The notes: generated from the sequence alone by a model not told the origin. A stretch of DNA of 46,157 nucleotides from Anaerolineales bacterium (GCA_020634935.1 JACKAT010000047.1:1-46157); one strand, 5' to 3'; counted from the first letter of the stretch, positions 17,665 through 25,983 are shown. Numbers and translations: made by a program.

Positions 17665-17700
17665 AGAGGAGAGGAATGTAACCAATATTCCCATTGGAGA

Positions 17701-19614
17701 TCAGCCGGCTAGCTCAAGGCTAAGCCATCCGGCGGGGCGATCAACCACCGGCAGCAGCGGGCGAGGACCCAGAATGTTCATCAGTTCTTCATGGCCGATG
17801 GTTTCTTTTTGGAGCAGGGCTTGGGCCAGCCGGTCCAACTTATCGCTGGCATCCGCCAGCAAACGATGGACCACCTCGTGGCGTTCTTCTAATAAACTTT
17901 GCACCGCTTGATCGATCTGGGCGGCGGTGGCCTCGCTGTATTCGGGGCCTTGGGTTAGCGAATAACCTAAGAAGGGGTGTTCGGCGTCGGCTTGAAAAGC
18001 GGCCAGCCCCAAATCGCTCATGCCCCAACGGGTGATCATCCGCCGGGCCAGGCGGGTCGCTTCAACCAGATCGCTTTCCGCGCCGGTGGTGATATCGCCG
18101 ATGACCAACTCCTCAGCCGTTCGGCCGCCGAGCATCACCGCCAACCGGGCCAGCAGATAGGTGCGACTGTAGTTGTATTGGTCTTCATTGGGGCGTTGTT
18201 CCGTCAATCCCAAGGCGCGTCCGCGCGGAATGATGGTTACTTTGTAAACCGGATCGGCCGGCGGAGTCAACCAGGCCACCAGGGCGTGTCCGGCTTCGTG
18301 ATAGGCGATGATTTGTTTTTGCTGATCACTAAGTATTAACGAGCGCGCGCCGCCCAACAGCACTTTATCCTGAGCTTCTTCAAAGTCGGCCATACGGATG
18401 ACAATATTATCGTGGCGAGCGGCGACCAGCGCCGCCTCATTGGCCAGATTGGCCAGGTCCGCCCCGCTAAATCCAATCGTGCCTCGAGCCAGGACCTTAA
18501 GATCAACGTCAGACGCCAGATTGAGTTTCCGCGTATGAATCCGTAGAATGGCCTCCCGGCCGTTTTGATCCGGCAGTTCGACCGTGACGTGGCGATCAAA
18601 GCGGCCCGGTCGCAGCAGCGCCGGATCGAGCACGTCGGGCCGGTTGGTGGCGGCTAAAATAATCGTTTCCTGCATCGTATCGAAGCCATCCATCTCCACC
18701 AGCAGTTGGTTGAGCGTTTGCTCGCGCTCGTCATTGACAGTACCCATGCCCGCGCCGCGCCGGCGGCCAACGGCATCGAGTTCATCGATAAATACAATCG
18801 CCGGAGCCTCGTTTTTAGCTTGGGCGAAAAGGTCGCGCACCCGGCTGGCCCCAACCCCAACAAACATTTCAACGAACTCGGAGCCGCTCAAACTGAAGAA
18901 CGGTACGCCCGCTTCGCCGGCGATGGCGCGGGCCAGTAAGGTTTTGCCGGTTCCGGGCGGGCCAACCAGCAGCACGCCGCGAGGAATATGGGCCCCGATG
19001 CCGTGATACTTGGCCGGTTGGCGCAGAAAATCGACGATCTCTTGCAGATCAGTTTTGGCTTCATCGGCGCCGGCAACATCTTCAAATGTCACCTCCGGCT
19101 GCTCGCTGCTGTAGCGACGCGCTTTGGTTTTGCCAAAACTGGAGGTTCCGGCCTGCTTTTGACTAAACGAGCGGACCAGCCAAATCATAATGATGATTAA
19201 GATAATGAAGGGTAACCCTTGAAACAATGCCGGTAGCCAGCCGGCGCCGGTCTGTTTGACATCGATCGTGATTTTCTTGGCCCGCAACAAAGGCATCAAC
19301 TGCGGGTCGCCAATATCCGCCGGAAACATGGTGATAAAATGGGCGTAGGTTTTGGCGTTGGCCGCCTCCGCCGGAGAATACGGCTTTGAGAATGAACCGC
19401 TGATTTGATCGCCGGCGATGGTGACGAGGGCGATATTGCCGGCTTGAACCTGGGCCAGGAACGTGCTGTAGGGGAGGCGGATAATTCCATTATCTGCCTG
19501 AGATCCAATCGCTATCCAAGATATAAAGACGATGATGACCACCCACAGAAAAATATAGAGCGCCGGCCGATCGAACGGGGATGATTGCGGGTTGTCTTTT
19601 TCCGATGATGACAT
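17701..19614 (-). CDS. ftsH: ATP-dependent zinc metalloprotease FtsH
   Basis: Membrane-anchored AAA+ protease that unfolds and degrades membrane and short-lived cytoplasmic proteins as a hexamer. The 637 residues show the standard order: membrane helix about 18-38, periplasmic domain about 40-125, second helix about 130-147, AAA+ module with Walker A GPPGTGKT (218-225), Walker B IVFIDELD (273-280), pore loop EMFVGVGAS, second region of homology ATNRPDVLDPALLRPGRFD, and the peptidase zinc site HEAGH (439-443) with the distal acidic ligand in the GAESDL region. Length is normal. The start ATG at 19614 follows the stop of the Lon-like gene directly (TAA then ATG), so the two proteases are one operon and translation is coupled. 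This pairing suggests a common protein-quality-control unit. Confidence 0.98.
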   Translation of the reverse strand: MSSSEKDNPQSSPFDRPALYIFLWVVIIVFISWIAIGSQADNGIIRLPYSTFLAQVQAGNIALVTIAGDQISGSFSKPYSPAEAANAKTYAHFITMFPADIGDPQLMPLLRAKKITIDVKQTGAGWLPALFQGLPFIILIIIMIWLVRSFSQKQAGTSSFGKTKARRYSSEQPEVTFEDVAGADEAKTDLQEIVDFLRQPAKYHGIGAHIPRGVLLVGPPGTGKTLLARAIAGEAGVPFFSLSGSEFVEMFVGVGASRVRDLFAQAKNEAPAIVFIDELDAVGRRRGAGMGTVNDEREQTLNQLLVEMDGFDTMQETIILAATNRPDVLDPALLRPGRFDRHVTVELPDQNGREAILRIHTRKLNLASDVDLKVLARGTIGFSGADLANLANEAALVAARHDNIVIRMADFEEAQDKVLLGGARSLILSDQQKQIIAYHEAGHALVAWLTPPADPVYKVTIIPRGRALGLTEQRPNEDQYNYSRTYLLARLAVMLGGRTAEELVIGDITTGAESDLVEATRLARRMITRWGMSDLGLAAFQADAEHPFLGYSLTQGPEYSEATAAQIDQAVQSLLEERHEVVHRLLADASDKLDRLAQALLQKETIGHEELMNILGPRPLLPVVDRPAGWLSLELAG

Positions 19615-22026
19615 TTAATACGCCTCTTGTTGATCTCGATCACCGCCGGCAAACGCTTTAGTCGCCTCGGCAAACGCGCTTAACTGCTGGGTTACCCGCT
19701 GGTTGACGCTGTTCTCTTCAAACGTTCCGTCCTCCAGTTGCCGGCCGGCTTTGACCCCGGTTAAAATTTCGATGCCTTCATCTATGCTCTGTACCGGCCA
19801 AACGTGGAATAAACCTTCCCGGACCGCACTGACCACATTTTCCTTGAGCATAAGGTTTTTGACATTACTGGCCGGAATCAGCACGCCTTGCCGGCCGGTC
19901 AATCCTTTGACCTGGCATACCTCAAAAAACCCCTCAATTTTTTCATTCACCCCGCCGATGGCCTGGACCTGTCCTTTTTGGTTAACCGAACCGGTGACGG
20001 CGATGCCTTGCTGCAAGGGTAACTGCGCCAGGCTGGACAGCAGCGCGTACAGTTCGGTGCTGGAGGCGCTGTCGCCCTCGACGCCGGCGTAACTTTGCTC
20101 GAAAACCAGGTGCGCCGCCAAGTTCAGGGGCAGCGCTTGAGCGTATTTTTCGGTCAAATAGCCGTTCAAAATCATCACGCCTTTGGTGTGGATGGGGCCG
20201 CCTAACTCAGCCTTGCGCTCGATATCGATAACCCCTTCCGACCCTACCCCGGTGCTGGCCGTAATGCGGCTGGGCCGGCCAAACCGAATATCCCCCAAAT
20301 CGATCACCGACAGGCCGTTAACCTGCCCGATGACTTCACCGGCCACGTCAATAAGCAGTTGGCCGCCGGCAATCATATCGGTGATCCGTTCTTGCAGCAG
20401 ATTGGACCGGTAGAACTTCTCATCAATGGCTTGTTTGATATGGGCGGCTGTAATCAAAGGCGCTGCTGTTTGTTCGGCGTAAAAGCTGGCTTCGCGGATG
20501 ACGTTGGCCAGATCATGAAAGCGGGTTGATAATTTTTCTTGATCCTCCGCCAGCCGCGAGCCGTATTCGATGATTTTGCCCAACGCCGGACCATCGAGCG
20601 CCTTTAAGCCTTCGTCTTTAACCAGCCGGGCGGTAAAAGCCAGATAGTGGCTAATGTGCTGAGCGCTGCGCTCCATCTGGATATCGAAATCGGCCTTGAC
20701 TTTAAACAGCTCGTTGAATTCATTATCGTAGGCGTTCAGCAAATAATAAATCGTGGGCGGGCCGATCAGCACAACTTTGATCTCCAAAGGAATTGGTTCC
20801 GGGCGCAGGCTTTGGGTGGTGATGAACCCCAGGCGCTCGCCGGCCTCTTCAATGGCGATGGCTTGATTTCTTAAAGCGCGTTTCAAACTATCCCACGAGA
20901 AAAGATTGCGCAGCACCTCTTCCACCGGCAGCACCAAGTAACCGCCGTTGGCTCGATGCAGGCAGCCCTCCCTGATCATGGTAAAATCGGTAATCATCGT
21001 TCCAAACTGCGCCTCTTTATCAATCCGGCCAAAAAGGTTGTTGTAGGTGGGGTTTAATTCGGTGATGACCGGCGCGCCCTTAAGCTCGCTGTTATCGACC
21101 AGGACATTGACCTCGTAGCGTTTGATGGCGGCTTGCTTGTCGAAGACTTGCGACATAGACGCTTCGGTTTGAGCTTGCGCGTCAACCCGGAAGTCTGAGA
21201 TGTTATCCAAAATATTGGCCTTGACATCGTGTAGATAGGTGATGACATCGGGCAGCGCCTGATACGTTTCCTGCAAATCCTCAATCAGGTGATTAAGCGC
21301 GTACAGCGCGATTTCCTGATCGAGCTTTTGCAGCGCTTTATCGGTCTTTCGCTCCAAATCTTTGGCTTCTCGGATGGCTTGTTGAATTTCAGTTCTTAAA
21401 TCGGCCCGCTTCTGGGTAATCGCCTTTTGTTCTTCTGGGCTTAACAATAAAAACTGCTCATCGTCAACCGGTTTGTCATCTTTCAGGGCAATGGCCAGCA
21501 TGCCCAATGGCGTCGGTTTAAGCATAAAATTCTCTTGCTTGGCCCGCTCGCTGATCCGCTGGAAGAGCCGTTCCTGCTGTTGGCTCAAATTTTGGATCAT
21601 CTCTTCCCGCTTGGCCGAATATTCATCGCCGTCAAAGGCCGTGCGAATATCGCGCTTGGCCCGCGTCACTAACTCGCGCATATCGGTCTGGAATTCATGG
21701 GCTTGGCCCGCCGGCAGGCGCAGCGCCTTGGGGTGATACGGATTTTTGAAGTTATGGACGTAACACCAATCACTGGGTACGGGCTTTTGCTCGGCAATCG
21801 ATTCTAAAAACCGTTTAACGGCGGTTTCTCGTCCCGTGCCGGGTACGCCGGCCACATAGATATTAAACCCCAGCCCTTTAATACCCAGGCCAAATCGCAG
21901 CGCTTTCACCGCCCGTTCCTGCCCCACAATCTCCTGGAGAGGCACAACCTCGGCGCTTGAGGCGCAGTTGACCCACTCAGCCCCACAGACTTTCCGCAGC
22001 TTCTCAACCGATAGTTCGCTGACCAT
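19615..22026 (-). CDS. Lon-family (S16) ATP-dependent protease, LonB/COG1067-like
   Basis: An 803-residue Lon-related protease, distinct from classical LonA because it lacks the LON substrate-binding N-domain. The N-terminal ATPase core has a degenerate Walker A (GVPGTGRETA, arginine in place of lysine), as is usual in this subfamily. Residues about 130-260 are a long charged coiled-coil insertion (KREEMIQNLSQQQERLFQRI and following). The C-terminal S16 domain carries the catalytic serine in EGDSASST (near 650) and the catalytic lysine in GGVNEKIEGFF (near 695). Shine-Dalgarno AAAGGA lies 7 bases before the ATG. It is the first gene of the operon with ftsH. A perfect hairpin terminator at 22068-22104 insulates it from the genes upstream. 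It acts in the cytoplasm on damaged or regulatory proteins; specific substrates are unknown. Confidence 0.94.
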   Translation of the reverse strand: MVSELSVEKLRKVCGAEWVNCASSAEVVPLQEIVGQERAVKALRFGLGIKGLGFNIYVAGVPGTGRETAVKRFLESIAEQKPVPSDWCYVHNFKNPYHPKALRLPAGQAHEFQTDMRELVTRAKRDIRTAFDGDEYSAKREEMIQNLSQQQERLFQRISERAKQENFMLKPTPLGMLAIALKDDKPVDDEQFLLLSPEEQKAITQKRADLRTEIQQAIREAKDLERKTDKALQKLDQEIALYALNHLIEDLQETYQALPDVITYLHDVKANILDNISDFRVDAQAQTEASMSQVFDKQAAIKRYEVNVLVDNSELKGAPVITELNPTYNNLFGRIDKEAQFGTMITDFTMIREGCLHRANGGYLVLPVEEVLRNLFSWDSLKRALRNQAIAIEEAGERLGFITTQSLRPEPIPLEIKVVLIGPPTIYYLLNAYDNEFNELFKVKADFDIQMERSAQHISHYLAFTARLVKDEGLKALDGPALGKIIEYGSRLAEDQEKLSTRFHDLANVIREASFYAEQTAAPLITAAHIKQAIDEKFYRSNLLQERITDMIAGGQLLIDVAGEVIGQVNGLSVIDLGDIRFGRPSRITASTGVGSEGVIDIERKAELGGPIHTKGVMILNGYLTEKYAQALPLNLAAHLVFEQSYAGVEGDSASSTELYALLSSLAQLPLQQGIAVTGSVNQKGQVQAIGGVNEKIEGFFEVCQVKGLTGRQGVLIPASNVKNLMLKENVVSAVREGLFHVWPVQSIDEGIEILTGVKAGRQLEDGTFEENSVNQRVTQQLSAFAEATKAFAGGDRDQQEAY

Positions 22027-22067
22027 AGCTCTATCCTTTCTGCCCTTGTAAGGTGAAGTCTAAAGCA

Positions 22068-22104
22068 AAATCTCTCCAAATGCGCCCGACATTTGGAGAG
22101 ATTT
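22068..22104. terminator. Hairpin terminator upstream of the Lon-like/FtsH operon
   Basis: Perfect 15-bp stem, AAATCTCTCCAAATG (22068-22082) with CATTTGGAGAGATTT (22090-22104), loop of seven. On the minus strand it ends transcripts coming from the stress-protein gene before the next operon starts. Confidence 0.85.
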
Positions 22105-22388
22105 TTGACTAAATAAGGCTATAGTCTTTGCTCTGGTCACCTGACCAGGCGCAGCCCATTAGCCTCGCTTGTTCAATTAACCGGTTTAATCGGGCTTCAG
22201 GCAATCAATTGAAAACACGCGTCGGACAGGTTTTGCCCGACGCGCGTTTAGTTAATAGACCGCCGTCGCCGTTGACGGCGGCCGAAGTTGGCTCGACCCA
22301 AGCTCCACTGACAGCCCCCCGCCGACGGGGAACCGCCCAACCGTACGAGCGCCCTGTTTTTCGGCGGTCAGCGGCCGGCGACGGGGGG
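22105..22388. other. Intergenic region with further hairpins
   Basis: No gene seen. It contains a near-perfect GC-rich hairpin at 22214-22248 (AACACGCGTCGG with CCGACGCGCGTT, one mismatch) and GCCGTC/GACGGC fold-backs around 22261-22285. They probably act as transcription barriers after the stress-protein gene. The plus-strand open frame running across this stretch is antisense to that gene and is not credible. Confidence 0.6.
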
Positions 22389-22955
22389 TCAGGAAGCGGC
22401 CGACAGCGGGACCGTATCATTCATCTCAGCAAACACCGACCCCAGGGCCGTCTCAGGCAGATGATCGAGCGTTTCAATGCCTGTAGCCTCGGCGTCTTGC
22501 AGCCACAACCGCGCTTTAGCCGCCATTTCTTCATCGGTTACTTGGACGGCCACCACGCGCTGATCGGCGTCAACGCCGTGCGCGTACAACTGCTGCTCGG
22601 CTTCCCGGCGATCGCGGCCAAACACAAACCCCAATATGGCGCCCAGAAAAGCGCCAAATAAGGTCAGCACTAAGAAAAACAGCCCCCACGTGAAGGGATT
22701 AAAGGTAACCAATCGATGGGCCAGCAGGCTGATGAAGAAGGCCAGCCCGGCGGCGTGAACCAGGCCGAACAAAGCGCCAAAGGCCACCCAGTTATCCACC
22801 AGCGGGTATTGGCCGTATTTATTGACCAGTTTACAGAGGGGATGGTTACATTTGAGGGGTTTGATTTGGGTTTCGGTAAAGCCGGCCCGTTTTAGCCGCG
22901 CCATCGACGCCTGAACCTGTTCGTCGGTATCAAATAAGCCAATAACCGCTTTCAT
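22389..22955 (-). CDS. Membrane-spanning general stress protein (DUF1269/YflT-like)
   Basis: A 188-residue protein. The N-terminus (MKAVIGLFDTDEQVQASMARLKRAGF) is the typical start of YflT/DUF1269 stress proteins, a small ferredoxin-like alpha/beta fold. Residues about 55-113 form two membrane helices rich in glycine (FGALFGLVHAAGLAFF and TLFGAFLGAILGFVFG), a glycine-zipper-like pattern. A second small alpha/beta segment follows (QRVVAVQVTDEEMAAKARLWL). It is translated from the ATG at 22955; GGAGG overlaps the stop region of the CBS gene two bases upstream, so the two are coupled. Co-expression with a CBS domain protein fits a stress or energy-sensing role. No enzymatic motif is visible. Confidence 0.85.
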   Translation of the reverse strand: MKAVIGLFDTDEQVQASMARLKRAGFTETQIKPLKCNHPLCKLVNKYGQYPLVDNWVAFGALFGLVHAAGLAFFISLLAHRLVTFNPFTWGLFFLVLTLFGAFLGAILGFVFGRDRREAEQQLYAHGVDADQRVVAVQVTDEEMAAKARLWLQDAEATGIETLDHLPETALGSVFAEMNDTVPLSAAS

Positions 22956-22957
22956 GA

Positions 22958-23416
22958 TTAACCTCCCTGTATCGCTTCAAACAACTCAATTTCGCCCCAA
23001 CTCTGGGCGACCATCGTATAGATGTCGGACGCGGTAATGATGCCCACCAGGCTCCGGTCAACCGGGGACAAGACCGGCAGCCCGCTGATCTTGTTGGTTA
23101 ACATTAAAATAGCCGCTTTGCCCACCGTATCGGTCGTGCTGACCGTGACCGGGTCGGCGGTCATCACATCTTTGACGTATATTTGGACAACGTCTTCATG
23201 ACGTTCCGACTCAAGCTGTCGATGGGCCGCAACCGGCAGCGCTTCGAGCAAATCGGTGTGGGTGATAATGCCGGTTAACCGGCCTCGCTCATCGACCACC
23301 AGCAAACGCTGGATATGGTAATCATCGAGCAATTGTTTGGCCTGGTGTAACTCGGCCTCGAGTGAAACGGTAATCGGTTCAAGGCTCATCCACTCAAAAA
23401 TAAATTCGGTTTTCAT
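22958..23416 (-). CDS. CBS-domain pair protein
   Basis: About 152 residues holding two CBS motifs (a Bateman module), which usually bind adenine nucleotides and report energy state. CBS1 covers about residues 8-65 (WMSLEPITVSLEAELHQAKQ, then RLLVVDERGRLTGIITHTDLL). CBS2 covers about 80-145 (VKDVMTADPVTVSTTDTV, then SGLPVLSPVDRSLVGIITASDI). No other domain is attached. The longest frame starts at the ATG at 23428, but that ATG lies inside the GGAGG context. The ATG at 23416 has GGAGG five bases upstream and gives MKTEFIF, so I prefer it. First gene of an operon with the membrane stress protein. Target or partner unknown. Confidence 0.92.
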   Translation of the reverse strand: MKTEFIFEWMSLEPITVSLEAELHQAKQLLDDYHIQRLLVVDERGRLTGIITHTDLLEALPVAAHRQLESERHEDVVQIYVKDVMTADPVTVSTTDTVGKAAILMLTNKISGLPVLSPVDRSLVGIITASDIYTMVAQSWGEIELFEAIQGG

Positions 23417-23472
23417 CATAACCTCCATGCCGGAGGTTTGTTACCTAAACTTCGAGTCGCAATTCGAGCTTA

Positions 23473-23554
23473 AAGGTGACGGTCACTTTTCAAGCGGCAA
23501 AGTCGTTAATTTCATCGATCAGATGGGTATTTTTGACCCAGTGACCGTCACCTT
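23473..23554. repeat. Palindromic repeat with GGTGACNGTCACC arms, copy 1
   Basis: AAGGTGACGGTCACT (23473-23487) is perfectly complementary to AGTGACCGTCACCTT (23540-23554) around a 52-base loop. Each arm is itself nearly palindromic. The arms match those of the longer elements at 32202-32333 and 41911-42045, but the loop differs. Confidence 0.8.
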
Positions 23555-23583
23555 GTCGCCATATTAGCATTGCTAAACTTCGA

Positions 23584-23626
23584 GCGAGGTGATGGGGGTG
23601 ACCCGCACCAAAGCCCATCACCTCGC
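23584..23626. terminator. 13-bp perfect hairpin between convergent/divergent small genes
   Basis: GCGAGGTGATGGG (23584-23596) pairs with CCCATCACCTCGC (23614-23626) around 17 bases. There is no long T run, so it may be a repeat rather than a true terminator. It lies 31 bases after the small gene that ends at 23658. Confidence 0.45.
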
Positions 23627-23657
23627 TTCACCTGGAACGAAGCTAATTGTTTACAAA

Positions 23658-23888
23658 TTAGTGTCCTTTGAAGATTTTTCTCCGGCGTACCGGCGAGCCT
23701 ACAACGCCGTGCAAGCTGGCTTTCAACCGGGTAAGCCAGGCTTGTACGGGGTGTAAGCTGCGGCCTATTAATGAATAAGCATAGCTGGCGCGGGCTTGCC
23801 GGGCATCCAAAACCAGCGCTTGTAATTGAGTTGCCGTTAAATGTCGAGCGCGTCCGGCTTTGTCTTGAATTAACATATCTTTAATCAT
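23658..23888 (-). CDS. Small basic protein of unknown function (76 aa)
   Basis: Starts at the ATG at 23888, with AGGAG eight bases upstream; a GTG immediately before it is an alternative start. The product begins MIKDMLIQDKAGRARHLTAT, continues with a helical QLQALVLDARQARASYAYS segment, and ends basic (VRRRKIFKGH). There are no membrane helices and no cysteines. The good ribosome-binding site and protein-like composition support a real gene, though no family is recognised. It is isolated in repeat-rich DNA; the terminator-like hairpin at 23584-23626 follows it. Confidence 0.55.
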   Translation of the reverse strand: MIKDMLIQDKAGRARHLTATQLQALVLDARQARASYAYSLIGRSLHPVQAWLTRLKASLHGVVGSPVRRRKIFKGH

Positions 23889-24043
23889 CACGGGTTCTCC
23901 TGTGGTTGTTCTATTGGCAGACCTACTCTCTCAATCTGATCATATACCAAAAACAGCGCGACAGCACCGGTCATTCGAGCAGATTGCCGGCTGGTAAATT
24001 AGCCGGTTTTTTTACTGGCTGGGCGGCTAGTACAGTGAGGCGC

Positions 24044-24132
24044 AAAAGGAGCGGATTTTGCTGGTCTTATCCGTTTATTTCCACCATCCGCTCTTGTTTT
24101 ATCGGGGCCACATCAATTTGACCTCTACAAAA
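24044..24132. repeat. Partial copy of the MITE at 25848-25983
   Basis: About 85 bases (AAGGAGCGGATTTTGCTGGT to the terminal TTGACCTCTACAA) match the right two thirds of the complete element at 25848-25983. The left end is degenerate. Confidence 0.75.
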
Positions 24133-24424
24133 AAATTAACAATCGGCGAAAATCAGCGTTAATCTGCGTCCAAGAATTTTTGCGGACAACGCAAATTTGC
24201 GGCTGTAACAGCATAACTGCCACCTATGTTCGATCTTAAAACCGGCAGCGGCAGCACCCGCTTTATCGATAGACCGCTCGGCCAGCCGTTGCCGAGGATG
24301 GGTTAAACCGGTGTTGTTTTGTCCCGATAAAAATTTCATCGGCGTAAAAATGTGAAGACCGGCCGGAAAAAATAAGGGCAAATCTTGGCGGGCTTTGCTT
24401 TCGGGACGATCAACTTATCGGCGC

Positions 24425-24472
24425 GTCAAAGTTTACTTTGACCCGGCCGCGAATGACAAAGCCAGCTTTGTC
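24425..24472. repeat. Inverted core copy of the double-palindrome repeat
   Basis: GTCAAAGT-TT-ACTTTGAC (24425-24442) and GACAAAGC-CA-GCTTTGTC (24455-24472), in the opposite order to the units at 17.4 and 24.9 kb. Confidence 0.8.
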
Positions 24473-24489
24473 GCTCCAAACTTTTATGC

Positions 24490-24895
24490 TCGGATAAGAC
24501 CTTTCGGGTTAGCGGAAGGTCGAAAAAGTCGCTGAGAAGACCTTTCGGGTTAGCCGGAGGTCGAAAAAGTTGCTGAGACGATGTTCCGGGCTAACGGGAG
24601 ATCAAAAAAGTTACCGGGAGGATGTTCCGGGCTAGCGGGAGGTCGAAAAAGTTGCCGGGGGGATGTTCCGGGCTAGCGGCAGGTCGAAAAAGTTGCCGGG
24701 GGGATGTTCCGGGCTAGCGGCAGGTCGAAAAAGCTATCGAGACGACGTTCCGGGCTAGCGGCAGGTCGAAAAAGTTGCCGGGACGATGTTCCGGGCTAGC
24801 GGCAGGTCGGAAAAGCTGTCGAGACGATGTTCCGGGCTAGCGGGAGGTCGAATAAGTGGCTCAGAAGACGTTTTTGGTTGGCGGAAAGTCGAAAA
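24490..24895. repeat. 41-bp tandem array, about ten copies
   Basis: The unit contains TTCCGGGCTAGCGGCAGGTC followed by GAAAAAGTTGCCGGGACGATG. The ATGTTCC (or ACGTTCC) phrase recurs at 24663, 24704, 24745, 24786 and 24827, exactly 41 bases apart. Outer copies are more diverged (TTTCGGGTTAGCGGAAGG at the left), with scattered single units to about 25090. There are no spacers and no consistent reading frame. It is bordered on both sides by double-palindrome repeats. Confidence 0.9.
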
Positions 24896-25020
24896 AGTGC
24901 GACAGAAGCTTCCACTACAGCAACGACAATGAAAATTTACTGGAGCGACAAAGCTGGCTTTGTCATTCACAGTTAGGTCAAAGTTTACTTTGACGCTCCC
25001 GACCTGTAGTTTCAGGGGAG
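24896..25020. repeat. Third full copy of the ~121-bp double-palindrome unit
   Basis: Same order as at 17.4 kb: CAACGACAATGAAAATT, then GACAAAGC-TG-GCTTTGTC (24947-24964) and GTCAAAGT-TT-ACTTTGAC (24977-24994), ending GCTCC. It is attached directly to the 41-bp array. Confidence 0.85.
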
Positions 25021-25234
25021 TTGTCCAGTAGATGTACTTGGCTGGCGGAGGGTCGAAAAAGTTACGCCAGACCCATTTCAAGTTAGCGAAAGGGCAGGAT
25101 TTTGTCTTGAAGACTGTCCGAGGATAAATTTGGCGGGCAATGGGCATAGGAGGGACAAGGTTGATAGGATTTGGGTGTTGATTTCAACAAATAGTATTCC
25201 CATTATATATATAAAACCCCAGTTGCTACCCATC

Positions 25235-25330
25235 AGACCTGACAGGTTTTGGAATTATCACCCAGAGAAAAATTCGGGCAATTCGGGCAATTTAGCCGCA
25301 TTATGGCACGTTTGAAACCCTGTCAGGTCT
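25235..25330. repeat. Hairpin repeat, AGACCTKACAGG family, copy 2
   Basis: AGACCTGACAGG (25235-25246) pairs with CCTGTCAGGTCT (25319-25330). The same arms, with one base changed, occur at 2058-2154. The loop sequences are unrelated. Confidence 0.7.
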
Positions 25331-25402
25331 TGTTCGCGGATAGGTGTAGCACAACATTAAATCGTGGAGACGTGAGAACGACGGAAGATCGACCCCATAA
25401 TC

Positions 25403-25467
25403 GACAGAATTGACAAGATTATCACGATTTTATCGATCATAGTTCGGTAAATCTTGTCAATCCTGTC
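25403..25467. repeat. Inverted repeat, GACAGGATTNACAGGATT family, copy 1
   Basis: GACAGAATTGACAAGATT (25403-25420) pairs with AATCTTGTCAATCCTGTC (25450-25467) with one mismatch. A relative is at 40649-40714. Confidence 0.7.
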
Positions 25468-25605
25468 TAAATTTTTTCCACCACGGTTTAATGCAGAGCT
25501 ACCGTTACAGCCGTAAACGAGAATTTTTACCACAAAGAACACGAAGAAACATCTCTGAGAACTTTGTGCCTCATTGTACCGGACATCTGCCTCTATCGTA
25601 TATAT

Positions 25606-25793
25606 CGGTTTGGCTTTGTTAGAGGCGCTCAAACAGCAGGGGGCCTGTGAGATTTTTGGTATTCCGGGTGATTTTGCGCTGCCCTTCTTTAAAAGTGATC
25701 GAAGAGGCGCAGGTGCGGCCGCTGTATACGCTTAGCCACGAACCCGGCGTTGGCTTTGCGGCCAATGCGGCGGCGCGGCTGCACGGTCAATAA
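25606..25793 (+). pseudogene. Frameshifted, truncated thiamine-pyrophosphate enzyme N-terminus
   Basis: Conceptual translation gives LLEALKQQGACEIFGIPGDF, then ALPFFK. After a one-base shift near 25690 it continues VIEEAQVRPLYTLSHEPGVG and FAANAAARLHGQ, then a TAA at 25791-25793. This is the N-terminal cofactor-binding domain of pyruvate/indolepyruvate decarboxylase-like enzymes; the HEPGVGFAA segment holds the catalytic glutamate (HE). Only about 60 of some 550 residues remain. No start codon or ribosome site is visible. It is a relic, possibly left after repeat-mediated deletion. Confidence 0.8.
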
Positions 25794-25847
25794 ATTTGAG
25801 AAGATATTGAGCCTGGCTTGAGTGCAACCGGCTATAATAGCGCTTAA

Positions 25848-25983
25848 TTGTAGTGGTCAACGACATACGGCCAAAAATAGCCAACAACGGATTGATGAAA
25901 GGAGCGGATTTTACTCGTCTTATCCGTTTATTTCCACAATCCGTTGTTGTTTGATCGGTGCAACATCAATTTGACCCCTACAA
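25848..25983. mobile_element. Complete MITE (136 bp) with terminal inverted repeats
   Basis: Ends TTGTAGTGGTCAA (25848-25860) and TTGACCCCTACAA (25971-25983) are inverted repeats with one mismatch. Inside are a second pair, CAACAACGGATTG and CAATCCGTTGTTG (ending near 25950). Both sides are flanked by the near-identical words AATAGCGCTTAAT and AATAGCCCTTAAT, a possible target duplication. It has no coding capacity, so it would need a transposase elsewhere in the genome. Confidence 0.8.

Noticed and set aside
22128..22661. 177-codon plus-strand open frame
   Set aside because: Overlaps hairpins and the antisense of the stress-protein gene; no family resemblance.
24490..24895. CRISPR array
   Set aside because: Repeats are directly tandem with no unique spacers; no cas genes nearby. 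The same applies to 2296-2830.
24755..25147. 130-codon open frame on the minus strand
   Set aside because: Runs through tandem and palindromic repeats, no ribosome site, composition not protein-like.
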